From the NCBI GenBank assembly GCA_947630945.1, contig CANRJN010000007.1:1-32839 (forward strand): a stretch of 32,839 nt of DNA. The letters run 5' to 3'. Of this stretch, positions 7,137-15,130 are shown piece by piece (within the stretch, counting starts at the first letter, position 1; each line of letters starts with the position of its first letter). The position numbers and the translations under genes are program-made. Below the pieces are notes generated by a model. That model had not been told where the DNA came from, ran no database searches, and saw only the letters and a program-made list of their open reading frames with translations. This DNA is from an uncultured Bacilli bacterium. GTDB taxonomy: Bacteria > Bacillota_I > Bacilli_A > RF39 > UBA660.

Positions 7137-8453
7137 ATGCCAAAGAAAACAGTATGTTTAGTAGGAAGACCAAATACAGGAAAATCTACTTTATTTAATA
7201 GAATAGTTGGTAAACAAGTTGCAATTATTGAAGATGCACCTGGTATTACAAGAGATAGAATTTATAGTGAAGCATCATATAATGATATATATTTTTATTT
7301 AATAGATACAGGTGGTATTGATCTTAGTGATGGAGACTTTAATGAAGAAATTAGAATGCAAGTAGAAATTGGTATTGAAGAAGCAGATACAATAGTATTT
7401 GTAGTTGATGCAAAAGATGGAATTACAAATAGTGATTTACTAATTAGAGATATGCTAAAAAAACAAAATAAAGATGTAATTGTTGCAATTAATAAAGTTG
7501 ATAATAAATTATCAGAAGATAATATATATGATTTTTATTCACTTGGATTTGATGAATATGTAAATATTTCAGCAGAACATGGAACAGGGGTAAATGAACT
7601 ATTAAAATTAATAACATATGGACAAGAAAAAGGTTATGAAGAAGATGATAGCACAATTAAAATATCAGTAATAGGAAGACCAAATGTAGGAAAATCTAGT
7701 CTAGTAAACGCGTTATTAAATGAAGATAGAGTAATAGTTAGTAATGTAGCAGGAACTACAAGAGATGCAGTTGATACAAAATTTACATATAACAAAGAAG
7801 AATATACATTAATTGACACAGCAGGACTTAGAAAAAAAGGTAAAATATTTGAAGCAGTAGAAAAATATAGTTTAATTAGAAGTATGAAAGCAATTGATAG
7901 AAGTGATGTATGCTTACTTGTACTTGATGCAACAAGCGGAATAGTAGAACATGATAAACATATCGCAGGGTATGCACTAGAAAAAGGAAAACCAATTGTA
8001 ATTGTTGTTAACAAATGGGATACAGTTGAAGATAAAGATGAAAATATGAAAGAATGGAAAAAAGATATCAAATATAATTTTCAATTCATGGATTATGCAA
8101 AAGTAGTATTCCTAAGTGCACAAACTAAAAAAAGAATACACACATTAATGCCAGAAGTATTATCATCATATAGTAACTCAATAAAAGAAGTAAAAACAAG
8201 TATAATAAATGACATAATAAGAGATGCTTTTATAGAAACACCACCAGCAACATATAAAGGTAAAAAACTAAAAGTATACTTTGCTCATCAATCTGGAATT
8301 AAACCTCCTAGATTTGATATAGAAGTTAATTCAAAAGCACTTGTTCATTTTTCATATTATAGATATTTAGAAAACAAAATAAGAGAGAATATTGATTTTA
8401 GTGGAACACCAATATTAATACAATTTAAAAATAAAGGCGAAAAAGAACTTTAA
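7137..8453 (+). CDS. der: GTPase Der (EngA), ribosome assembly
   Basis: A tandem GTPase of 438 residues needed for 50S subunit maturation. The first G domain has the P-loop GRPNTGKST (10-18), DTGG and NKVD. The second has GRPNVGKSS, DTAGLRKK and NKWD. A C-terminal KH-like domain ends with PPRFDIEVN and YLENKIRE, which is typical. Length is normal for the family. The track begins at GTG 7128, but AGGGGTG lies 6-7 nt before ATG 7137, giving the usual Der N-terminus (MPKKTVCLVG). It probably has its own promoter around TATAAT (7100s), though I see no good -35. The final codons form the left arm of the terminator. Confidence 0.97.
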   Translation: MPKKTVCLVGRPNTGKSTLFNRIVGKQVAIIEDAPGITRDRIYSEASYNDIYFYLIDTGGIDLSDGDFNEEIRMQVEIGIEEADTIVFVVDAKDGITNSDLLIRDMLKKQNKDVIVAINKVDNKLSEDNIYDFYSLGFDEYVNISAEHGTGVNELLKLITYGQEKGYEEDDSTIKISVIGRPNVGKSSLVNALLNEDRVIVSNVAGTTRDAVDTKFTYNKEEYTLIDTAGLRKKGKIFEAVEKYSLIRSMKAIDRSDVCLLVLDATSGIVEHDKHIAGYALEKGKPIVIVVNKWDTVEDKDENMKEWKKDIKYNFQFMDYAKVVFLSAQTKKRIHTLMPEVLSSYSNSIKEVKTSIINDIIRDAFIETPPATYKGKKLKVYFAHQSGIKPPRFDIEVNSKALVHFSYYRYLENKIRENIDFSGTPILIQFKNKGEKEL

Positions 8454-8480
8454 TATTTACATTTTAGTTCTTTTTATTTA
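8441..8480 (+). terminator. Terminator of der
   Basis: AAAAGAACT (8441-8449) pairs with AGTTCTTTT (8466-8474), 9 bp, and is followed by TATTTATAATTTT. The left arm is inside the der coding end and the stop codon is in the loop. Confidence 0.6.
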
Positions 8481-8504
8481 TAATTTTATTAAAAGGAAGA
8501 ATAA

Positions 8505-9071
8505 ATGAAAGAAGAAAAATATTTAATATTATTAATTGTATTAATTTCACTAACTGTAATATCAACATCATTTGCATATTTTACTCCAAATATTATTCGT
8601 GAAAATGTAAATGATACTAGTATTAGTAGTGGAAATATCTCTGTTCATATTTCAGATAATAAAGTAAATGCAACTAACATAGCACCTATATATGATAAAG
8701 ATATGGAAAGTCTAGCATTTAAGAAAGAATTTAGCATTATATCATCTAGTACACTAAATTCATGTAATAAAATATATTTAGATATAACTAGTATTTCAGA
8801 TAGTTTAAAAAGTGAATATTTTAAATACAAAATAGTAGGAGAGGAAGAAAGTTATGAAGGTAACTTTCTATCATCAAATGATAATGAAAAAATGATTCTA
8901 ATTGATAATGTATTTTTAAAAAATAATGAAAGTAAAAACTATAAATTATATATTTGGATAAGTTATCAAGATGAAATAGATCAAATTGATATGTTAGGTA
9001 CTAGTGTTAGTGCTAAACTAAGTATAGAATCATATGATGCACAAAACAAAGAAAATTGTGTAGTAAAATAA
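8505..9071 (+). CDS. Secreted TasA/camelysin-like surface protein
   Basis: A 188-residue exported protein. The N-terminus is a signal-type segment (LILLIVLISLTVISTSFAYFT) resembling the SipW-dependent signals of TasA and camelysin, with cleavage expected near SFAYF. The mature part is beta-rich and follows the TasA-like order: GNISVHIS strand, then ITSISDSL, then KNYKLYIWISYQ and LGTSVSAKLSIES near the end. Two Cys (in LNSCNK and ENCVVK) could form a disulphide. Start ATG has AAGGAAG upstream. The following membrane gene is 30 bp downstream, probably co-transcribed. The family assignment rests on the signal type and strand pattern, not on a clear catalytic motif; no SipW peptidase is in the window. 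Confidence 0.6.
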   Translation: MKEEKYLILLIVLISLTVISTSFAYFTPNIIRENVNDTSISSGNISVHISDNKVNATNIAPIYDKDMESLAFKKEFSIISSSTLNSCNKIYLDITSISDSLKSEYFKYKIVGEEESYEGNFLSSNDNEKMILIDNVFLKNNESKNYKLYIWISYQDEIDQIDMLGTSVSAKLSIESYDAQNKENCVVK

Positions 9072-9101
9072 TTTTTAACATATAATTAATAGGAGAAAAA
9101 A

Positions 9102-9593
9102 ATGAGAAAAGAAAAAAATACAAAATTAGAAGAAGTAAAAGAGGAAGTTAAAGTAGAAAAAACAGATACTAAAAAGAAAAGAAAATATAAAAATATTATA
9201 ATTATTATAGTTGCAATAGTATTACTATATTGCTTTCTTCCAAGTATTACAATTTTTACTGCACTATTTTTTGGAATTGATAATACAAAATTTATTGAAA
9301 ATAATAATTCAATAATAGTAGATAATGGAAAAGTAACTATTAGTAATATAAATGCATACTATGATAATGAAACAAAAGAATATATAGTATATGGATATAT
9401 AAGTAATGTTAAAAAAGACTATACTATTGATATTGAATATAATTTATATGATTCAAATAATTATGTTATAGGTACTGCATTTTGTAATTTAGAAATGAAA
9501 AAAGGTGAAAATTATAAATTTAAAGCAATATATTATGATAATGATGCTAGTGAAGTAGTTAATTATAAACTAAAAGATATTAATTTATATTAA
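9102..9593 (+). CDS. Single-pass membrane protein with FxLYD-like domain
   Basis: 163 residues. A charged, Lys/Glu-rich cytoplasmic N-terminus (1-29) is followed by one membrane helix (about 30-55). An extracytoplasmic beta-domain follows, with the pattern of FxLYD domains: YGYISNVKKDYTI, then YNLYDSNNYVIGTA, then KKGENYKFKA. These domains are common in Firmicute surface proteins and have no defined enzymatic role. AGGAG lies 8 nt before the ATG. Its neighbour upstream is the TasA-like protein, so the two may act together at the cell surface. No terminator is evident before the str promoter; read-through into rpsL is possible. Confidence 0.7.
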   Translation: MRKEKNTKLEEVKEEVKVEKTDTKKKRKYKNIIIIIVAIVLLYCFLPSITIFTALFFGIDNTKFIENNNSIIVDNGKVTISNINAYYDNETKEYIVYGYISNVKKDYTIDIEYNLYDSNNYVIGTAFCNLEMKKGENYKFKAIYYDNDASEVVNYKLKDINLY

Positions 9594-9617
9594 ATTTTCT
9601 AAATATTAAAATTTTTA

Positions 9618-9646
9618 TTGACATATTAATTTATTAATGATAAAAT
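9618..9646 (+). promoter_or_regulatory. Promoter of the str operon
   Basis: Consensus TTGACA (9618-9623), a 17-bp spacer and TAAAAT (9641-9646). Transcription should begin near 9653, giving a leader of about 88 nt before rpsL. Confidence 0.8.
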
Positions 9647-9660
9647 CAAATAGATTTGTG

Positions 9661-9723
9661 GGTTTTCATGCGTGAAAACCTTATAAAATGTGAATTATGA
9701 TACACCTGGAAATGTGTATTATA
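9661..9723 (+). promoter_or_regulatory. Structured leader of rpsL (two hairpins)
   Basis: Hairpin 1 is GGTTTTCA-TGCG-TGAAAACC (9661-9680), a perfect 8-bp stem with a tetraloop. Hairpin 2 is TATGATACAC (9696-9705) with GTGTATTATA (9714-9723), 10 bp with one wobble, and it ends at the base before the Shine-Dalgarno GAAAGGAG (9724-9731). Neither is followed by a T-run. The position suits translational feedback by an operon protein (S12 or S7), which is inference. Confidence 0.55.
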
Positions 9724-9740
9724 GAAAGGAGAAAAAATAA

Positions 9741-10154
9741 ATGGCTACAATTAATCAATTAGTTAGAAATGGTAGAGGAAAGAAAACTAAGAAGAGTAAG
9801 AGTCCTGTATTAAATATAGGTTACAATTCAAAAGATAAAAAAAGAACAAACAATAATTCACCACAAAAACGTGGAGTTTGTACTCGTGTTTCAACTAAGA
9901 CTCCTAAAAAACCAAACTCAGCATTAAGAAAAATTGCAAGAGTTAGATTAAGTAACGGACTAGAAGTTACTTGCTATATTGGTGGAGAAGGACACAATTT
10001 ACAAGAACATAGTGTAGTTTTAATCCGTGGAGGTCGTGTTAAAGACTTAATCGGTGTTCGTTATCATATTGTACGTGGTACTCTAGATACTGCTGGTATT
10101 GATAAGAGAAGACAAGGTAGAAGTAAATACGGAACTAAAAAACCTAAAAACTAG
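9741..10154 (+). CDS. rpsL: 30S ribosomal protein S12
   Basis: A 137-residue decoding-centre protein of the small subunit. The hallmark [11 protein letters not shown] and [13 protein letters not shown] segments are intact, so the classical streptomycin-resistance lysines look wild type. A short variable insertion (about residues 26-42) precedes the conserved core. Stop TAG. First gene of the str operon, with AAAGGAG 9 nt before the ATG. Codon use is richer in CGT and C-ending codons than the neighbouring membrane-protein genes, as expected for high expression. Confidence 0.98.
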   Translation: MATINQLVRNGRGKKTKKSKSPVLNIGYNSKDKKRTNNNSPQKRGVCTRVSTKTPKKPNSALRKIARVRLSNGLEVTCYIGGEGHNLQEHSVVLIRGGRVKDLIGVRYHIVRGTLDTAGIDKRRQGRSKYGTKKPKN

Positions 10155-10189
10155 TAAATAAATAAAACTAATAGAAAGGAGAATAGAAC

Positions 10190-10657
10190 ATGCGTAAAAG
10201 ACAAGCAATTAAAAGAAATGTATTAGCAGATCCAATATATAATTCTAAAATGATTACTAAATTAATCAATGGAATTATGTTAGATGGTAAAAAAGGAACT
10301 GCTCAAAGAATTTTATATAATGCACTTGATATAGTAAAAGAAAAAACAGGTAATGATCCAATTGAAGTTTTAAATCAAGCATTTGAAAATATTAAACCTG
10401 CACTTGAAATAAAGAGTAGAAGAATTGGTGGAAGTAACTATTCTGTACCAATGGAAGTAAGAGAAGATAGAGCAAATGCTTTAACTTTAAGATGGTTAAT
10501 ACAATATGCTAAAAATAGACCTGGTAAAGGTATGGCAGAAAAATTGGCTGCTGAAATAATAGATGCTTCAAATAATACAGGTGGAGCAGTTAAAAAACGT
10601 GAAGATACTCATAAGATGGCAGAAGCAAATAAGGCTTATGCACATTATAGATGGTAA
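10190..10657 (+). CDS. rpsG: 30S ribosomal protein S7
   Basis: 155 residues, normal length. Begins MRKRQAIKR and contains [18 protein letters not shown] and the helical [15 protein letters not shown] region of S7, which nucleates assembly of the 16S rRNA 3' domain. Lies 35 bp after rpsL with AGAAAGGAGA before its ATG, and 15 bp before fusA. In other bacteria S7 is a translational repressor of its own operon; nothing in the short rpsL-rpsG gap looks like the E. coli site. Confidence 0.98.
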   Translation: MRKRQAIKRNVLADPIYNSKMITKLINGIMLDGKKGTAQRILYNALDIVKEKTGNDPIEVLNQAFENIKPALEIKSRRIGGSNYSVPMEVREDRANALTLRWLIQYAKNRPGKGMAEKLAAEIIDASNNTGGAVKKREDTHKMAEANKAYAHYRW

Positions 10658-10672
10658 GAAGGGAGAAACTTT

Positions 10673-12748
10673 ATGGCACGTGATGTCTCAATAGATAAAA
10701 CTCGTAACATAGGAATAATGGCTCATATTGATGCTGGTAAAACAACAACAACTGAGAGAATCTTATTCTTAGGTGGAAACATTCATAAAATTGGTGAAAC
10801 TCACGATGGTGAATCACAAATGGATTGGATGGATCAAGAAAAAGAAAGAGGTATAACTATAACTAGTGCTGCTACAACTGTTCACTGGAATGGTTATAGA
10901 CTTAATATAATAGATACTCCGGGACACGTAGACTTTACAATTGAAGTTGCTCGTAGTTTAAGAGTATTAGATGGTGCTATTGCACTTATTGATGCTCAAG
11001 CAGGAGTTGAAACTCAAACTGAACAAGTTTGGAGACAAGCAAATGATTACAAAGTTCCAAGAATGATTTGTGCTAATAAAATGGAAAAAATTGGTGCTGA
11101 CTTCTATTATTCAATGGATTCAATCCATAATAGACTTGCAACTAATGCAGAACCAATCGTTCTTCCAATAGGTGCAGAAGATCATTTTACTGGATATGTT
11201 GATTTAGTTACAATGAAAGCATATAAGTATGATGGAACTGAAAAACAAGAATTAGAAGAAATAGATATTCCTAGTGATATGCAAGATAAGGCTGAAGAAT
11301 ATAGAGGAAAATTAATAGAAGCCGTAGCAGATTATAGTGATGAATTAATGGAAGCATACCTAGAAGGTAATGAAATATCAGTTGACTTATTAAAATCTGC
11401 AATTAGAAAGGCTACTATTGATGGTAAATTCTATCCTGTATTATGTGCAGATGCACTTGGAGATAAAGGTACAAGAACTCTACTTGATGCAGTAATTGAT
11501 TATTTACCAGCACCAACAGATATCCCACCTGTTAAGGGAGTAGACTTAAATGATAAAGAAATAGAAAGAAAAGCAAGTGATAGTGAACCATTCTCTGCAC
11601 TAGCATTTAAAGTTATGAACGATCCATTCGTTGGAAACTTAACATTCTTTAGAGTTTACTCTGGTGTATTAAAGAGTGGAAGTTATGTAATGAATTCAAC
11701 TAATGGAGAAAAAGAAAGAATTGGTAGAATTCTTCAAATGCATGCTAATCAAAGAAAAGAAATTAGCGAAGTATATGCTGGTGAAATTGCTGCTGCTGTT
11801 GGTCTTAAAGATACAACAACAGGAGATACTCTTTGCGATGAAAAGAGCCAAGTAATTTTAGAAAAAATGGTATTCCCAGAACCTGTTATTGAACTTGCTA
11901 TTGAACCAAAATCAAAAGCAGATCAAGAAAAAATGAGTTTAGCACTTCAAAAACTTGCAAAAGAAGACCCATCATTTAGAGCTAAAACTGATCATGAAAC
12001 AGGTCAAACAATTATTGCTGGTATGGGAGAACTTCACTTAGATGTATTAGTAGATAGAATGAGAAGAGAATTTAATGTTGAAGCAAATGTTGGTAAACCA
12101 CAAGTTGCTTATAGGGAAACTTTAAAATCATCTGCTGAATGTGAAGGTAAATATATTAAACAATCAGGTGGACGTGGACAATACGGACACGTTTGGGTTA
12201 AATTCGAACCAAATAAAGATAAAGGTTATGAATTTGTTGATGAAGTTGTTGGTGGAGTAGTTCCAAGAGAATATATTCCAGTAGTAGACAAAGGACTTCA
12301 AGAAGCACTTGCTGGTGGAGTACTAGCAGGATACCCAATGATTGATGTTAAATGTACATTATTTGATGGATCATATCATGATGTTGACTCAAATGAAATG
12401 GCATTTAAAATTGCTGCTTCAATGGCATTAAAAGAAGCAAAAAATAAATGTAATCCATGTATTTTAGAACCTATTATGAATGTTGAAGTTAGAGTTCCAG
12501 AAGAATTCATGGGTACAGTTATGGGAGATTTAACAAGTAGAAGAGGAAGACCTCTTGGAAATGAAAGTATTGGTAGAGATATTTCAATTAAAGCAATGGT
12601 ACCTCTATCAGAAATGTTTGGTTATATGACTATCCTTAGAAGTAATACACAAGGACGTGGAACTTATCAAATGATATTTGATCATTATGAAGAAGTACCA
12701 AAGAGTATAGCCGAAGATATTATTAAGAAAAATGGTGTACAAGCATAA
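10673..12748 (+). CDS. fusA: Elongation factor G with unusual NKME motif
   Basis: The 691-residue translocase GTPase. Domain I has the P-loop [12 protein letters not shown] (17-28), [10 protein letters not shown] and DTPGHVDF. The fourth GTPase motif reads N135-K-M-E138 followed by KIGADF, where nearly all EF-G proteins have NKMD. Domain IV has [16 protein letters not shown] and domain V the usual C-terminal fold. Length and all other regions look fully functional. Start ATG has GAAGGGAGAA before it. The codon AGG in VAYRETL confirms AGG is read as Arg here. Third gene of the str operon; a small inverted repeat (GTACAA/TTGTAC) spans its stop. Confidence 0.98.
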   Translation: MARDVSIDKTRNIGIMAHIDAGKTTTTERILFLGGNIHKIGETHDGESQMDWMDQEKERGITITSAATTVHWNGYRLNIIDTPGHVDFTIEVARSLRVLDGAIALIDAQAGVETQTEQVWRQANDYKVPRMICANKMEKIGADFYYSMDSIHNRLATNAEPIVLPIGAEDHFTGYVDLVTMKAYKYDGTEKQELEEIDIPSDMQDKAEEYRGKLIEAVADYSDELMEAYLEGNEISVDLLKSAIRKATIDGKFYPVLCADALGDKGTRTLLDAVIDYLPAPTDIPPVKGVDLNDKEIERKASDSEPFSALAFKVMNDPFVGNLTFFRVYSGVLKSGSYVMNSTNGEKERIGRILQMHANQRKEISEVYAGEIAAAVGLKDTTTGDTLCDEKSQVILEKMVFPEPVIELAIEPKSKADQEKMSLALQKLAKEDPSFRAKTDHETGQTIIAGMGELHLDVLVDRMRREFNVEANVGKPQVAYRETLKSSAECEGKYIKQSGGRGQYGHVWVKFEPNKDKGYEFVDEVVGGVVPREYIPVVDKGLQEALAGGVLAGYPMIDVKCTLFDGSYHDVDSNEMAFKIAASMALKEAKNKCNPCILEPIMNVEVRVPEEFMGTVMGDLTSRRGRPLGNESIGRDISIKAMVPLSEMFGYMTILRSNTQGRGTYQMIFDHYEEVPKSIAEDIIKKNGVQA

Positions 12749-12780
12749 GTTGTACATTATAGTTGCCAATTAGTTATTTT

Positions 12781-12813
12781 ATACTTGAATTATTTTCAAG
12801 TATTAGATAAAAT
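12781..12813 (+). promoter_or_regulatory. Hairpin and probable internal promoter before tuf
   Basis: ATACTTGAA (12781-12789) and TTCAAGTAT (12795-12803) form a perfect 9-bp stem, with outer TATTTTA/TAAAATA pairing available. The same bases contain TTGAAT (12785-12790), a 17-bp spacer and TAAAAT (12808-12813), a reasonable promoter. No T-run follows the hairpin. It may give tuf extra transcription, or the hairpin may be a processing site. Confidence 0.45.
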
Positions 12814-12847
12814 ATATGTATATGTAAAAAAAGGAGGAAAATAGAAA

Positions 12848-14017
12848 ATGGCAAAACAAAAATTTGATCGTTCAAAAGAACATGTTAATATTGGTACTAT
12901 TGGACACGTTGACCATGGTAAAACAACATTAACAGCTGCAATTACTAAATATTTTGGAGAATTCATGGCTTATGACCAAATCGATAAGGCTCCAGAAGAA
13001 AGAGAAAGAGGTATTACTATTAATACTGCTCACGTTGAGTATACAACTGACAAACGTCACTATGCTCACGTTGACTGCCCAGGACATGCTGATTATGTTA
13101 AAAACATGATTACAGGTGCTGCTCAAATGGATGGTGCTATCCTAGTAGTTAGTGCTACAGATGGACCAATGCCTCAAACTCGTGAACACATCTTATTATC
13201 ACGTCAAGTTGGTGTACCAAAAATGGTTGTATTTATCAACAAATGTGATATGGTTGATGATGCTGAACTTCTTGATTTAGTAGAAATGGAAGTTAGAGAA
13301 TTATTAACTGAATATGGATTTGATGGAGAAAATACTCCAGTTATTCGTGGTAGTGCTCTTAAAGCTCTTGAAGGAGATGAAAAATGGGTACAACCAATTA
13401 AAGATCTTATGGCTGCTGTTGATACATGGATTGATACTCCAGTAAGAGACAACGACAAACCATTCTTAATGAGCATTGAAGATGTATTTACTATCACAGG
13501 ACGTGGAACTGTTGTTACAGGTCGTGTTGAAAGAGGTAGATTAAATCTTAATGATGAAGTTGAAATCGTTGGTATCAGAGATACTAGAAAAACAGTAGTT
13601 ACTGGTATTGAAATGTTCAGAAAATCATTAGATTATGCTGAAGCAGGAGATAACGCAGGAGTTTTACTTCGTGGTATCAATAGAGAAGATGTTGAAAGAG
13701 GACAAATTCTTTGTAAACCAGGAAGTGTTACACCACATAAGAAATTTAAAGCAAGTGTTTATGTATTATCTAAAGAAGAGGGTGGACGTCATACACCATT
13801 CTTCAGTAACTATAGACCACAATTCTATTTTAGAACAACTGATGTTACAGGAGTAATTACATTACCAGAAGGAACAGAAATGGTTATGCCTGGTGATAAT
13901 GTAGATATGACTGTTGAATTAATCACTCCAATTGCAATTGAAAATGGAACTAATTTCTCAATTCGTGAAGGTGGTAGAACAGTTGGTGCTGGTGTAGTTT
14001 CTGAAATCTTAGAATAA
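12848..14017 (+). CDS. tuf: Elongation factor Tu
   Basis: 389 residues; delivers aminoacyl-tRNA to the ribosome. GTPase motifs are complete: GHVDHGKTT (19-27), [16 protein letters not shown] and GSALKAL. Domains II and III follow, with [12 protein letters not shown] and [15 protein letters not shown] is about 7 nt before the ATG, one of the strongest sites in the window. Ends in tandem TAA TAA and a strong terminator, so it closes the str operon. The ORFs on both strands over it are shadows. Confidence 0.98.
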   Translation: MAKQKFDRSKEHVNIGTIGHVDHGKTTLTAAITKYFGEFMAYDQIDKAPEERERGITINTAHVEYTTDKRHYAHVDCPGHADYVKNMITGAAQMDGAILVVSATDGPMPQTREHILLSRQVGVPKMVVFINKCDMVDDAELLDLVEMEVRELLTEYGFDGENTPVIRGSALKALEGDEKWVQPIKDLMAAVDTWIDTPVRDNDKPFLMSIEDVFTITGRGTVVTGRVERGRLNLNDEVEIVGIRDTRKTVVTGIEMFRKSLDYAEAGDNAGVLLRGINREDVERGQILCKPGSVTPHKKFKASVYVLSKEEGGRHTPFFSNYRPQFYFRTTDVTGVITLPEGTEMVMPGDNVDMTVELITPIAIENGTNFSIREGGRTVGAGVVSEILE

Positions 14018-14034
14018 TAAGACTTTAAATAGAT

Positions 14035-14065
14035 AAAAGAAGGCAAAAAATATTGTCTTCTTTTT
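14035..14065 (+). terminator. Terminator of the str operon
   Basis: AAAAGAAGGCAA pairs with TTGTCTTCTTTT (one G-U wobble) around an A-rich loop, with a T-run at 14061-14065. About 12 bp of stem; the strongest terminator candidate of the central region. Confidence 0.85.
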
Positions 14066-14121
14066 CTTATGTTTTTAAAAATTATTAATAATAAAAATTT
14101 TATTTTTTAATAAAGTTTTTA

Positions 14122-14150
14122 TTGATACAATTTTATTTATGTGTTAAAAT
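14122..14150 (+). promoter_or_regulatory. Promoter of sepF-divIVA
   Basis: TTGATA (14122-14127), a 17-bp spacer and TAAAAT (14145-14150), 31 bp before the sepF ATG. Confidence 0.75.
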
Positions 14151-14180
14151 TAAATCGTAGTAGACTAAAGGAGGAAGATT

Positions 14181-14576
14181 ATGGCATTTGAATCATTAAA
14201 GAAAATCTTAACAACTGAGGTTGATGATGAAGAATATGAAGAAGTAAAAGAAACTACTAAATCTAGTAGTAGTAATAAAGAATATAAAAATAAAACTATT
14301 TTAGTTGAACCACGTGCATTTTCAGAGGCTCAACAAATTGCAGATTATTTAAAAGCAAAAAATCAAGTAGTTGTTAATTTTAAAAGAGTAACTTCTGATG
14401 TATCTAAAAGAATTATGGATTTCTTAAATGGTATCATTTATGCAATTGACGGAACTATGGAAAAATTAGGACCTGGAATTGTCATATGTGCTCCAAAGGG
14501 GTTTGAGATAGAGGGAAATATTAGCGAAGAAGATACTAAAAAAAGTTCAAAAAAAGATGATTTAGGAGATTGGTAA
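14181..14576 (+). CDS. sepF: Cell division protein SepF
   Basis: 131 residues. SepF binds FtsZ filaments and tethers them to the membrane at the septum. The N-terminal MAFESLKKIL is a short amphipathic membrane-binding helix, followed by an acidic linker (about 13-38). The core has VEPRAFSEAQQIADYL, VVNFKRV, RIMDFLNGIIYAIDGTMEKLGPGI, the family's diagnostic run. AAGGAGG sits 8 nt before the ATG. It is followed 38 bp later by divIVA, the conserved division-gene neighbourhood of Firmicutes, though ylmD, ylmE, ylmG and ylmH are missing between them. Confidence 0.95.
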   Translation: MAFESLKKILTTEVDDEEYEEVKETTKSSSSNKEYKNKTILVEPRAFSEAQQIADYLKAKNQVVVNFKRVTSDVSKRIMDFLNGIIYAIDGTMEKLGPGIVICAPKGFEIEGNISEEDTKKSSKKDDLGDW

Positions 14577-14614
14577 GAAAAAATAAATAAAAAAATATTT
14601 TAGAGGTGTCGAGC

Positions 14615-15064
14615 ATGAGAAAATTTGATACGGTATTTCGTGGCTATGATAAATATCAAGTACAGAAATGTTTAGATGAAATTATCAAAAACTATGAAAA
14701 TTTACTTAATAAAAGTAAAAAAACCGAAGAAGAAAATAAAAAATTATTAGATCAACTAGCATATTATCAAAGAATAGAAGACTCAATGAATAGAGCAATA
14801 TTTACAGCAGAAAGTGCAGGAGATCAAATTAAAAGTAGTGCTAGAAAAGAAGCAGAAGCACTAGTAAGTGAAGCAAGACATAATGCAAGTAGAATAATAA
14901 ATGATGCATTATTAAAAGCAGAAAAAGCACAAAATCATGCAGACCAATTAAGAAGAAATACCAATATTCTAAAAAGAAGATTAAGACAAATAATAGAAAA
15001 TCAATTAGAAGTAATTGAAGAAATTGATAATGTAGATTTTAGTAAAGTAGATGATAAATATTAA
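14615..15064 (+). CDS. divIVA: DivIVA-family polar/septal coiled-coil protein
   Basis: 149 residues. The N-terminal domain FDTVFRGYDKYQVQKCLDEI matches the DivIVA membrane-curvature domain, and a long coiled coil (about 30-135) follows. DivIVA marks division sites and poles and recruits partners. The C-terminal region ends acidic. The track starts at GTG 14606, but AGAGGTG lies 6-7 nt before ATG 14615, so MRKFDTVF is the N-terminus. Co-transcribed with sepF. Its last codons form the left arm of the terminator. GpsB is a shorter relative; the length and long coil favour DivIVA. Confidence 0.92.
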   Translation: MRKFDTVFRGYDKYQVQKCLDEIIKNYENLLNKSKKTEEENKKLLDQLAYYQRIEDSMNRAIFTAESAGDQIKSSARKEAEALVSEARHNASRIINDALLKAEKAQNHADQLRRNTNILKRRLRQIIENQLEVIEEIDNVDFSKVDDKY

Positions 15065-15076
15065 TCTACTTTTTTA
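15044..15076 (+). terminator. Terminator of sepF-divIVA
   Basis: AAAGTAGAT (15044-15052) pairs with ATCTACTTT (15064-15072) around an 11-nt loop, continuing into TTTT. The hairpin overlaps the last codons and stop of divIVA. Confidence 0.7.
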
Positions 15077-15130
15077 AATTTGTTGACTTTTCATATATAT
15101 ATAATATTTAATAGAAAGAAGGAGTAAAAA

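Noticed and set aside
7634-8071. 145-aa minus-strand ORF opposite der (similar cases at 30495-30857 and 13204-13497).
   Set aside because: Shadow ORFs, Ser/Leu-rich, over conserved genes; no ribosome site or promoter was seen.
12061-12125. Reassignment of AGG to Met, reported in some uncultivated Bacilli.
   Set aside because: AGG encodes the conserved Arg in EF-G VAYRETL and in GltX VIRFK, so it is read as Arg here.
13635-13856. 73-aa plus-strand ORF within tuf.
   Set aside because: Out of frame with EF-Tu, which is intact across it; no family resemblance.
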